In this document: one piece after another, positions 1-5,324 of the stretch
How positions within the stretch are numbered: position 1 is the first letter of the stretch
How the letters are laid out: every line of letters begins with the position of its first letter
Assembly (NCBI GenBank): GCA_024695315.1
Contig: JAILIJ010000019.1
Location: 1-5,324 of the forward strand
Origin: Bacteroidaceae bacterium
GTDB lineage: Bacteria; Bacteroidota; Bacteroidia; Bacteroidales; Bacteroidaceae
DNA: 5,324 nucleotides
Direction: 5' to 3'
Program-made: the position numbers and the translations under genes
Notes under the pieces: model-generated
Told to the model about the DNA's origin: nothing
Seen by the model: only the letters and a program-made list of their open reading frames with translations
Databases searched by the model: none

Positions 1-846
1 ATCCATACAGTTCCATGCCGAAGCATTATGTTCTCTCAAATTACGGTATTTTCCAATAGGACTGCTACTAAGCTTTATCCATGGCTTAACGGCCTTAACC
101 TTGTCGTGGACTGCACGCACAATACGCGTAATATTATCGCGACGCCAATTAGCATAGCTTTTCTTACTGCCCTGCTTCTCGTACATGTCGTGGTCGTTAA
201 AATTGTACGTCTTCTCAGGATAACGAATGTAGTCAAGGCTTATTCCGTCGACATCGTATTTCTCTGCAATCTCTCGACAGATATTAGAAATGTAATTAGC
301 CGTCTCAGGGTTACCTGGTAACATGAAAACCTCTTCACCTGCCTTTCGACAAAGATTTGGCTTTCTCATTGTCAAAGCACCTTCTCCATAGGCCTTTTGG
401 CGAGCTGCTTTTCCGACAGGAATTGCCACAACCCACGCATGACACTCCATTCCACGAGCATGGCATTGGTCTATGCAGTATTTCAACGGGTCATAGCCCG
501 GATTCTTACCGTATTTACCTGTCAGACACTCGTCCCAAGGCTCATACTTAGAAGGATAAATGACACTTCCGCGAATACGAGTCTGAATTATAACGGTATT
601 GACATGAATGTACTGAAGATTGTCAAGGATTTCACAAAGTTCCTCCTTTTGTCTCTCAATACTCGCTGCATCAGTCACCTTTGTACGCGGCCAATCCAAG
701 CCCATGATAGTTGTCAACCATACGGCACGAACCTCATGCAATGGCTGTGGGTTATTGTAAGAATATGTATCATGCTGAGCATTTACAATTGACTTTCCCA
801 AAAGCAACAAACTGAGCAAAAAAATTTTCTTATTTAGATATTTCAT
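1..846 (-). CDS. Secreted GHL10 (YngK/DigH-like) glycoside hydrolase, N-terminal part, truncated by window edge
   Basis: The frame is open from ATG at 846 to base 1 with no stop, giving 282 residues. Residues 1-23 form a signal peptide (Lys-rich start, Leu-rich core, cleavage expected after VNA23), so the mature protein is exported; there is no lipobox cysteine. The rest matches the glycosyl-hydrolase-like 10 family (PF02638, formerly DUF187): EVRAVWLTT at 38-46, the NTVIIQTRIRG strand near 83-93, PSKYEPWDECLTG at 98-110, PGYDPL at 116-121, the RGMECHAW block at 131-138, LPGNPE near 176-181, and the family hallmark DVDGISLDYIRYP at 198-210. The barrel C-terminus and anything after it lie outside the window. 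Known relatives include E. coli DigH (YddW), which cleaves denuded peptidoglycan glycan strands, so a cell-wall role is plausible; the substrate here is inference. The gene is divergent from cstA and its leader is only about 15-20 nt. Family assignment is firm, substrate is not. Confidence 0.9.
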   Translation of the reverse strand, partial: MKYLNKKIFLLSLLLLGKSIVNAQHDTYSYNNPQPLHEVRAVWLTTIMGLDWPRTKVTDAASIERQKEELCEILDNLQYIHVNTVIIQTRIRGSVIYPSKYEPWDECLTGKYGKNPGYDPLKYCIDQCHARGMECHAWVVAIPVGKAARQKAYGEGALTMRKPNLCRKAGEEVFMLPGNPETANYISNICREIAEKYDVDGISLDYIRYPEKTYNFNDHDMYEKQGSKKSYANWRRDNITRIVRAVHDKVKAVKPWIKLSSSPIGKYRNLREHNASAWNCMD

Positions 847-863
847 TATTATAAGTTAATTTG

Positions 864-895
864 TTTGCAAAGGTAACAAATAATTAGTACTTTTG
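864..895 (+). promoter_or_regulatory. Bacteroidetes-type promoter for cstA (TTTG, 20 bp, TAnnTTTG)
   Basis: TTTG at 864-867 is followed after 20 bp by TACTTTTG at 888-895, matching both halves of the Bacteroidetes primary sigma factor consensus (-33 TTTG, about 19-21 bp, -7 TAnnTTTG). A start site near 899-903 would give cstA a leader of nearly 90 nt. No equally good promoter lies closer to the cstA ATG at 990. It may drive the whole four-gene unit through nadC. Confidence 0.6.
868..875 (-). promoter_or_regulatory. Putative -7 element of the promoter for the GHL10 gene
   Basis: On the minus strand these bases read TACCTTTG, an exact fit to the Bacteroidetes -7 consensus TAnnTTTG. It lies 22 bp upstream of the ATG at 846, so transcription would start near 860-865 with a very short leader. 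No TTTG is seen at the expected upstream distance, so the -33 element is weak or absent. The site lies inside the spacer of the opposing cstA promoter. Confidence 0.5.
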
Positions 896-898
896 CGG

Positions 899-932
899 CA
901 CATTTTACATATATTAATATCGATATAATGTG
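899..932. other. Nested palindromes at the expected 5' end of the cstA transcript
   Basis: CACATT at 899-904 and AATGTG at 927-932 form an inverted repeat. Between them are two overlapping perfect 10-bp palindromes, ATATTAATAT (911-920) and ATATCGATAT (917-926). The block begins at about the predicted cstA start site, so it could be a 5'-terminal RNA hairpin or an operator. As RNA the outer stem is only 6 bp with weak internal pairing, so stability is modest. Function is unknown. Confidence 0.3.
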
Positions 933-989
933 AAATATTGCAAAACGGAAGACAATACTTGCAAAAATAAACTTAAAAACAACTGATCA

Positions 990-2507
990 ATGTATACCTT
1001 TTTAACGTCCATTCTACTTTTAGTAGTTGGATATCTGATTTATGGAACCATGATAGACAAGGTCTTCGGTTCCGACTCAAAAAGAAAAACTCCTTGTTAT
1101 ACCTCTGAAGACGGTGTGGACTACATGCCGATGCCAACGTGGAAAGTGTTCCTTATTCAGTTCCTAAACATAGCAGGAACAGGCCCTATCTTCGGAGCTA
1201 TTCAAGGCATCTTATTCGGTCCAGCAGCTTACATCTGGATTGTATTTGGATGTGTATTAGGGGGAGCAGTACACGACTATCTGTCAGGCATGATTAGTAT
1301 CAGAAAGAACGGTGCAAGCCTTCCAGAAATAGTAGGCGACGAACTAGGCAGTGTGGCACGTTTTGCCATGCGTGTTTTAGCTCTCATACTGATGATTCTC
1401 GTGGGTGCCGTTTTCGTGACAACACCAGCCGGACTGCTTGCAAACCTGATTGGAGGTGACAGTATTCTCAGCCAGAGCATGTTCTGGGTATTCGTCATTT
1501 TCGCATACTATATACTTGCAACCCTCCTTCCAATCGACAAGCTCATCGGAAAGATTTATCCAATCTTCGGAGTGGCACTTCTTATAATGGCTGCAGGTGT
1601 TGGTATAGGCATCTTCATGAACTCTGGTTCTATGCCAGAAATAACAGAAGCCTTCACAAACCATCATCCTCATAGCAGCATTCCTCTCTTCCCAGGCATC
1701 TGCATTACCATCGCTTGTGGTGCAGTCAGCGGATTCCATGCCACTCAATCACCGATGATGGCACGCTGTATGAAAAATGAGAAGTACGGCCACCCTATCT
1801 TCTATGGAGCAATGATTACAGAGGGCTTCGTGGCATTAATATGGGCAGCAGCTGCCATCAAATTTGCAGATACTTTCGACGTTAGCCAATTCGGCATGTC
1901 AAACTCTGCAGCACCATACGAAAAGTTATGGGCAATAATGACAAATGGCGGAACAGCAAATCCTAATCCTGCCATTCTCGTCAATAGCATCTGCTCAACT
2001 TGGCTTGGCACCATAGGAGCAGTACTCGCCATACTCGGAGTCGTAGCGGCTCCTATAACTAGCGGCGATACAGCATTCCGTTCGGCTCGACTCATAGCAG
2101 CCGACTTCATGCACTATAAACAGAATAAGATTTACAAACGCCTCATTCTGTCATTGCCAATATTCGTAATATCTGGCGTTCTTATGTTCGTCAAATTCGA
2201 TATTCTATGGCGATACTTCGCATGGTTCAACCAGACACTTTCCATATTCACACTTTGGACGGTTTCTGTTTGGTTATATAAGAAATGCAGAAATTATACG
2301 GACATAAAGAAATACGGGTACATAATCCCTGTCATTCCGGCAATATGGATGACCGTTGTATGTACGACCTATATCCTTATAGCTCCAGAAGGCCTTCAGC
2401 TTCCTAGCGCAATAAGTTACACTATAGGTATAGCAATAACAACATTTATTACCTGCTGTTTCTTTATATGGACGTACAAGAACAGAAATAGTAATTTTAA
2501 TTTATAG
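990..2507 (+). CDS. cstA: CstA-family carbon starvation transporter (peptide/pyruvate type)
   Basis: A 505-residue polytopic inner-membrane protein of the CstA family (PF02554). Family blocks in order: DGVDYMP at 41-47, QFLNIAGTGPIFG at 57-69, the GGAVHDYLSGMISIRKNG loop at 91-108, LPEIVGDELG at 111-120, GAVSGFHATQSP at 244-255, YGAMITEGFVALIWA at 272-286, PITSGDTAFRSARL at 355-368 and WRYFAWFNQTLS at 407-418. About 13 hydrophobic segments can be picked by eye, starting at residues 4-22. It is much shorter than E. coli CstA (about 700 residues), as is common for CstA proteins outside enterobacteria. Characterised CstA proteins have been linked to peptide uptake in starvation and, in E. coli CstA and BtsT, to pyruvate uptake; the substrate here is not deducible. 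The start follows an A-rich leader after the promoter at 864-895. A small membrane-protein gene follows after 8 nt. Confidence 0.93.
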   Translation: MYTFLTSILLLVVGYLIYGTMIDKVFGSDSKRKTPCYTSEDGVDYMPMPTWKVFLIQFLNIAGTGPIFGAIQGILFGPAAYIWIVFGCVLGGAVHDYLSGMISIRKNGASLPEIVGDELGSVARFAMRVLALILMILVGAVFVTTPAGLLANLIGGDSILSQSMFWVFVIFAYYILATLLPIDKLIGKIYPIFGVALLIMAAGVGIGIFMNSGSMPEITEAFTNHHPHSSIPLFPGICITIACGAVSGFHATQSPMMARCMKNEKYGHPIFYGAMITEGFVALIWAAAAIKFADTFDVSQFGMSNSAAPYEKLWAIMTNGGTANPNPAILVNSICSTWLGTIGAVLAILGVVAAPITSGDTAFRSARLIAADFMHYKQNKIYKRLILSLPIFVISGVLMFVKFDILWRYFAWFNQTLSIFTLWTVSVWLYKKCRNYTDIKKYGYIIPVIPAIWMTVVCTTYILIAPEGLQLPSAISYTIGIAITTFITCCFFIWTYKNRNSNFNL

Positions 2508-2515
2508 AAATAAGA

Positions 2516-2716
2516 ATGAAAAGATACATTTGGATGCCAATAGCATTCTTTGTGGTTGGATGTGCTTTCTACATCTATTTTGGAATAACATATAATGCAT
2601 GGATGGACAATCTATACAAGATTGTCATCTATGCTTTTATCGTAATTGCACTCCATTGGGCACTAAAGAAAAAGGACGAATATAACGAAGAAAGAAAAAA
2701 CAATTCTCAGAATTGA
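2516..2716 (+). CDS. Small two-helix membrane protein coupled to cstA (unknown function)
   Basis: A 66-residue protein starting 8 nt after the cstA stop codon, spacing that implies co-transcription and possibly coupled translation. Two hydrophobic segments are clear: about 5-24 (WMPIAFFVVGCAFYIYFGIT, with one Cys at 16) and about 34-50 (YKIVIYAFIVIALHWAL). They are joined by a short polar loop NAWMDNL, and the tail from 51 on is very charged (KKKDEYNEERK). The positive tail suggests it lies in the cytoplasm, which with two helices also puts the N-terminus inside. I do not recognise a family. Enterobacterial cstA and btsT are followed by the small soluble genes ybdD and yjiX, but this protein shares no motif with them. 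A role as a partner of CstA is inferred from position only. It looks real because of the tight spacing and coherent topology. Confidence 0.75.
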   Translation: MKRYIWMPIAFFVVGCAFYIYFGITYNAWMDNLYKIVIYAFIVIALHWALKKKDEYNEERKNNSQN

Positions 2717-2750
2717 GTATTTATTTACATAAACATATAAAACGATAAGG

Positions 2751-3239
2751 ATGAACATGAAAAAGATTTTATCAACAATAATGTTGGCACTTGTCACTAT
2801 AAGCGCATCCGCTCAGTTTGACGAGGGCAAGAAATACCTCGGCGCCAACTTAAATGGATTTAACCTCTCCTACAGCGAAGCTACAGACCTATCCATCAAC
2901 TTAGGAGCAAATGCCGGTTATGTGGTTCAGGACAATCTGCTTCTCATTGGTACCTTGAACTTCGATTTCTGCAATTCTGAACTTAACAAATTCGAATTGG
3001 GTGGTAAGATTAGATATTATTTTGACGACAACGGCTTCTTCGTTAGCGGTGGAGCAAAATTCGTCCACGAATATATCGGAGACTTCAACGATTTCCAAAT
3101 TACTCCTGAAATTGGATATTGTTTCATGCTCAACAAGAACCTCGCTCTTCAGCCAAGCATTTACTACGACATGAGTTTCTCAGACTTTACTGAGAAAAGC
3201 AGATTAGGACTTGCTGTCGGACTTGGATGGTTCTTTTAA
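2751..3239 (+). CDS. Small outer-membrane beta-barrel protein, probably eight-stranded
   Basis: A 162-residue exported protein. Its signal peptide has KK at 4-5, a hydrophobic core, and cleavage expected after ASA21, before QF. The mature part alternates polar and hydrophobic residues in about eight strands: YLGANLNGFNLSYS, LSINLGANAGYVV, NLLLIGTLNFDF, NKFELGGKIRYYF, GFFVSGGAKFVHEY, FQITPEIGYCFM, LALQPSIYYDMSF and RLGLAVGLGWFF. It ends in Phe, as expected of the C-terminal signal read by the BAM machinery. This resembles the OmpX/OmpA-like porin-family barrels common in Bacteroidetes; there is no OmpA peptidoglycan-binding domain. A second ATG at 2757 (MKKIL...) is equally plausible and lies 6 nt after an AAGG; the mature protein is the same either way. 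The gene follows the small membrane-protein gene by 34 nt and nadC by a 26-nt gap on its other side, with no terminator in either gap. Ligand and function are unknown. Confidence 0.85.
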   Translation: MNMKKILSTIMLALVTISASAQFDEGKKYLGANLNGFNLSYSEATDLSINLGANAGYVVQDNLLLIGTLNFDFCNSELNKFELGGKIRYYFDDNGFFVSGGAKFVHEYIGDFNDFQITPEIGYCFMLNKNLALQPSIYYDMSFSDFTEKSRLGLAVGLGWFF

Positions 3240-3265
3240 TCAGTAATTTCAAAAACAAAATATTT

Positions 3266-4141
3266 ATGTTATCAGTAGAAGAATTAAACGACAAACTCAT
3301 AGACCTCGCCTTTTCTGAAGATATTGGCGACGGCGACCACACTACTCTCTGCTGCATCCCTGCCGATGCTGTAGGCGAAAGCAAACTTCTCATCAAGCAG
3401 GAAGGTATCTTTGCCGGAGTAGAAATAGCAAAGCAAGTGTTCCACCGTTTCGACCCAACTATGGAAGTTGAAGTTTATATCGAAGACGGAGCACACGTTA
3501 AGCCTGGAGATATCGTAATGTCTGTTAAGGGCAAAGAACAGAGTCTCCTTCAGACTGAACGCCTCATGCTCAACATCCTTCAGCGTATGTCTGGTATTGC
3601 TACCATGACACACAAGTATCAGCAGGCACTTATCGACGCTGGCACCAAGACTCGTGTTCTCGACACTCGTAAGACTACTCCTGGTATGCGAATGCTTGAG
3701 AAGGAAGCTGTAAAGATTGGTGGCGGAATGAACCATCGTATCGGTCTCTTTGACATGATTCTTCTCAAGGATAACCATATTGACTTCTGCGGCGGAGTTC
3801 ACAACGCCATTTCTCGCGCTAAGCAATACTGCAAGGACCACGGTAAGGATCTCAAGATAGAATGTGAGGTTCGTAACTGGAAAGAACTTGACGAGGCACT
3901 TGCAGAAGGATGTGACCGAATCATGTTCGACAACTTCACCCCAGAAGATACAGAAAAAGCCGTTAAACTTGTTGCTGGCCGTGCTGAGACTGAGTCAAGC
4001 GGCGGTATAACATTCGACACTATGATTCCTTACGCAAAGGCCGGTGTTGACTTCATATCATTCGGAGCCCTCACTCACTCTGTAAAGGGTCTTGACATGA
4101 GCTTTAAGGCTGCAGGAAGCGACAAACTCGTCATAAAGTAA
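3266..4141 (+). CDS. nadC: Nicotinate-nucleotide pyrophosphorylase (quinolinate phosphoribosyltransferase)
   Basis: A cytoplasmic enzyme (EC 2.4.2.19) converting quinolinate and PRPP to nicotinate mononucleotide, CO2 and pyrophosphate, the step where de novo synthesis enters the NAD pathway. The 291 residues match the usual length of about 280-300. Visible family blocks are EDIGDGDHTT at 18-27, TERLMLNILQRMSGIAT at 97-113, the DTRKTTPGMR phosphate-binding block at 133-142, GGGMNHRIGLFDMILLKDNH at 152-171, IECEVRN at 198-204, IMFDNF at 219-224, SSGGI at 244-248 and ISFGALTHSVKGLDMSFKA at 264-282. The basic and acidic active-site residues Arg135, Lys136, His157, Arg158, Lys168, Glu201 and Asp222 are all present, so the enzyme looks intact. 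An in-frame ATG at 3227 would overlap the barrel gene and add 13 residues of unlikely sequence; the ATG at 3266 puts MLSVEELNDKLIDLAF at the N-terminus, as in relatives. nadA and nadB are not in the window. A terminator follows 22 nt after the stop. Confidence 0.96.
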   Translation: MLSVEELNDKLIDLAFSEDIGDGDHTTLCCIPADAVGESKLLIKQEGIFAGVEIAKQVFHRFDPTMEVEVYIEDGAHVKPGDIVMSVKGKEQSLLQTERLMLNILQRMSGIATMTHKYQQALIDAGTKTRVLDTRKTTPGMRMLEKEAVKIGGGMNHRIGLFDMILLKDNHIDFCGGVHNAISRAKQYCKDHGKDLKIECEVRNWKELDEALAEGCDRIMFDNFTPEDTEKAVKLVAGRAETESSGGITFDTMIPYAKAGVDFISFGALTHSVKGLDMSFKAAGSDKLVIK

Positions 4142-4163
4142 GCCGTCAGCCTTATTCCATATT

Positions 4164-4201
4164 AACTGTGCGCACCATTCCGATGATGCGCACAGTTTTT
4201 T
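4164..4201 (+). terminator. Intrinsic terminator after nadC
   Basis: An 11-bp perfect stem, AACTGTGCGCA (4164-4174) with TGCGCACAGTT (4187-4197), continues past one C-A mismatch into CAT/ATG (4176-4178 with 4183-4185) closed by a UCCG tetraloop of the UNCG type. A run of six T (4196-4201) follows on the plus strand, so it ends the cstA-nadC unit. The opposite strand has only a weak U tract (TTAATAT), so it is a poorer terminator for the convergent GH43 gene, whose stop codon at 4203-4205 abuts the T run. Confidence 0.9.
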
Positions 4202-4202
4202 A

Positions 4203-5324
4203 TTATTGCATTTCCCAATAGTCAAAATTCATCAATTTACATCCTTTGTATCCCGTGAATACGAAAAACAAATCATGCTTTCCTGTAACACTTGTATTTA
4301 TTGGGGCTGAGAATGTCTGCCATTCCTCCCAACCGCCAGTAGGAGAAACATTGACTGATGCGAGTTTATGCCCTTTGATGGAATCAACATGTACCTCAAC
4401 TATCCCTCCCTGAAGTGCAGAAGCTGCACTTAAACTAATTGACTTTGGTCCTTGTGTGCCAAATTCCACTTCACGAAGTTGTAGCCAATCTCCATTTTGA
4501 ATATCACTCACAAAAACACGGTTTTGCTTTTTATTCCATTCTGTACGTAATCCACGAGAATTGGCAATTGTTTCAGCTTCCACACGACGATAAGGATTGA
4601 ATGTTGCTATTGGTTTTACTCCTTCATGCGTTGGCGAAATAAGTGGAAGACGTCCGTCTTTCTGCCATTCAAACTCTTCTACACTAACGCTACGTCCAAA
4701 GCCACCACCTCCAGGAAGCCATCCTGTATGGTAAAAAAAGTAATTATGCCCCTTAAACTCAACAATCCCGCTATGATTAGTGAAGGAATTGGTAGCATTA
4801 TCCTGCTTCATCACTTCACCAACATATTTCCATGGTCCTGTTGGTGTGTCGCTCTCGCTATAAGCTATACACTCAGGCACTCCGCCCGCTGCATAAATCA
4901 TGAAATATTTTCCCCAAGCAGAATTCTTTGAAGAGTCGAAATTCTTCTTGTCTTTCTTCTCTGCCTTTGACAGACTGCGCTGATGGAAAATCCAAGGTCC
5001 TTCAACATAGCGTTCTGGCTTCACATTCTCCACTTCTCCAGCCAGAGAAATCATATCCTCATTAAGCTTCACACTGTAAAGACATGGATTTCCCCAGTAT
5101 AGATAAGCCTGTCCGTCAGGTTCAATCATAACTGTAGGGTCGATGTGATCCCACTTGCCATCCTCATATAAAGGTTTACCTATAGCATCCCGATATGGTC
5201 CCGTAATGTTGTCGCTAACTGCCACACCTATAGCCATACCTCCTGAAATCTTAGAGTGAGCAGGCACATAAAAATAGAACTTGCCGTTACGTTCGATACA
5301 TTGCGGTGCCCACGCACGATCGTC
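4203..5324 (-). CDS. GH43 glycosidase with C-terminal CBM6-like domain, 5' end truncated by window edge
   Basis: The frame is open from the right edge to the TAA at 4203-4205; 373 residues are visible and the true start lies outside. A GTG at 5267 is internal, since family sequence (RAWAPQ, NGKFYFYVPAHSK) continues upstream. Residues about 1-245 are a five-bladed GH43 domain: WAPQ at 5-8, GVAVSDNITGPY near 33-44, HIDPTV with probable pKa-modulating Asp62, VEGPWI with probable catalytic acid Glu108, AAGGVPECIAYSESDTPTGPW near 145-165, and NHSGIVEF with His184. The catalytic base Asp lies in the missing first blade. Residues about 248-373 look like a CBM6 jelly roll (RRVEAET start, NGDWLQLREVEFG, GGWEEWQTFSAPI, and an end FDYWEMQ). 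GH43 enzymes are arabinofuranosidases, xylosidases and arabinanases, and CBM6 often binds xylan, so arabinoxylan or arabinan is a fair guess. Subfamily and linkage cannot be fixed here. It is convergent with nadC. Confidence 0.92.
   Translation of the reverse strand, partial: DDRAWAPQCIERNGKFYFYVPAHSKISGGMAIGVAVSDNITGPYRDAIGKPLYEDGKWDHIDPTVMIEPDGQAYLYWGNPCLYSVKLNEDMISLAGEVENVKPERYVEGPWIFHQRSLSKAEKKDKKNFDSSKNSAWGKYFMIYAAGGVPECIAYSESDTPTGPWKYVGEVMKQDNATNSFTNHSGIVEFKGHNYFFYHTGWLPGGGGFGRSVSVEEFEWQKDGRLPLISPTHEGVKPIATFNPYRRVEAETIANSRGLRTEWNKKQNRVFVSDIQNGDWLQLREVEFGTQGPKSISLSAASALQGGIVEVHVDSIKGHKLASVNVSPTGGWEEWQTFSAPINTSVTGKHDLFFVFTGYKGCKLMNFDYWEMQ

Larger units (their letters stand above)
865..964. 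repeat. Three copies of the palindromic hexamer TTGCAA in the divergent region
   Basis: TTGCAA occurs at 865-870, 938-943 and 959-964. The last two extend to TTGCAAAA and are 21 bp apart, about two helical turns. The first sits in the 8-bp palindrome TTTGCAAA (864-871), which joins the cstA -33 element to the -7 element of the opposite promoter. They could be operator sites, but the motif is short and the region is AT-rich, so chance is a real alternative. No regulator gene is visible in the window. Confidence 0.3.

Noticed and set aside
28..792. Plus-strand open frames of 97, 64 and 131 codons opposite the GHL10 gene
   Set aside because: The minus strand carries a continuous frame with a signal peptide and GHL10 motifs through the whole stretch; the plus-strand frames have no recognisable domain and are antisense shadows.
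1277..2110. Minus-strand open frames of 73, 123 and 102 codons within cstA
   Set aside because: They lie opposite strongly conserved CstA blocks and encode no coherent protein features.
2549..2582. Possible promoter inside the small membrane-protein gene (TTTG then TATTTTG)
   Set aside because: The -7 match lacks one spacer base and the distance of 23 bp is too long; it is better explained as coding sequence.
3227..3265. Upstream ATG start for nadC
   Set aside because: It overlaps the last codons of the barrel gene and adds a 13-residue leader unlike NadC N-termini; ATG at 3266 fits the family.
3284..4020. Minus-strand open frames of 185 and 73 codons within nadC
   Set aside because: nadC is intact with all family motifs; the long opposite frame follows from codon bias and shows no domain.
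5265..5267. GTG as the start of the GH43 gene
   Set aside because: GH43 sequence (WAPQ and NGKFYFY blocks) continues in frame to the right window edge, so the true start is outside.
4203..5324. Polysaccharide utilization locus
   Set aside because: A GH43-CBM6 enzyme alone is not enough; no SusC, SusD, hybrid two-component or ECF sigma gene is visible in the window.

Overview
The window reads as chromosomal DNA of a Bacteroidales bacterium, most likely a Prevotella-like gut or oral anaerobe. Pointers are a Bacteroidetes-type promoter (TTTG, about 20 bp, TAnnTTTG) ahead of cstA, A-rich leaders with little Shine-Dalgarno signal, secreted glycosidases, a small outer-membrane beta-barrel ending in Phe, and a NadC whose motif blocks look like Bacteroidales NadC. 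The genus is inferred from general resemblance; there is no rRNA or marker gene here to fix it.

Layout, left to right. (1) 1-846, minus strand: the N-terminal 282 residues of a secreted glycosyl-hydrolase-like 10 (GHL10, YngK/DigH type) protein that runs off the left edge. (2) 847-989: a 143-bp divergent intergenic region with two overlapping promoters facing opposite ways, three TTGCAA sites and a cluster of nested palindromes. (3) 990-4141, plus strand: four closely spaced genes, namely cstA (CstA-family membrane transporter), a 66-residue two-helix membrane protein, a small eight-strand outer-membrane barrel, and nadC (quinolinate phosphoribosyltransferase). Gaps are 8, 34 and 26 nt, with no internal terminator or convincing internal promoter. 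(4) 4164-4201: a strong intrinsic terminator after nadC. (5) 4203-5324, minus strand: a GH43 glycosidase with a C-terminal CBM6-like domain, convergent with nadC and cut by the right edge, so its signal peptide and catalytic base are outside.

Functionally, the plus-strand block combines nutrient uptake (CstA), envelope proteins and NAD biosynthesis. These may share a transcript, but no common pathway is evident. The two flanking minus-strand genes encode secreted or envelope carbohydrate-active proteins. No SusC/SusD pair or sugar sensor is visible, so a polysaccharide utilization locus cannot be claimed from this window. There are no RNA genes, mobile elements or CRISPR arrays, and no gene-free stretch longer than 143 bp. 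I found no clearly new system. The best leads are the small membrane protein coupled to cstA and the compact divergent control region.
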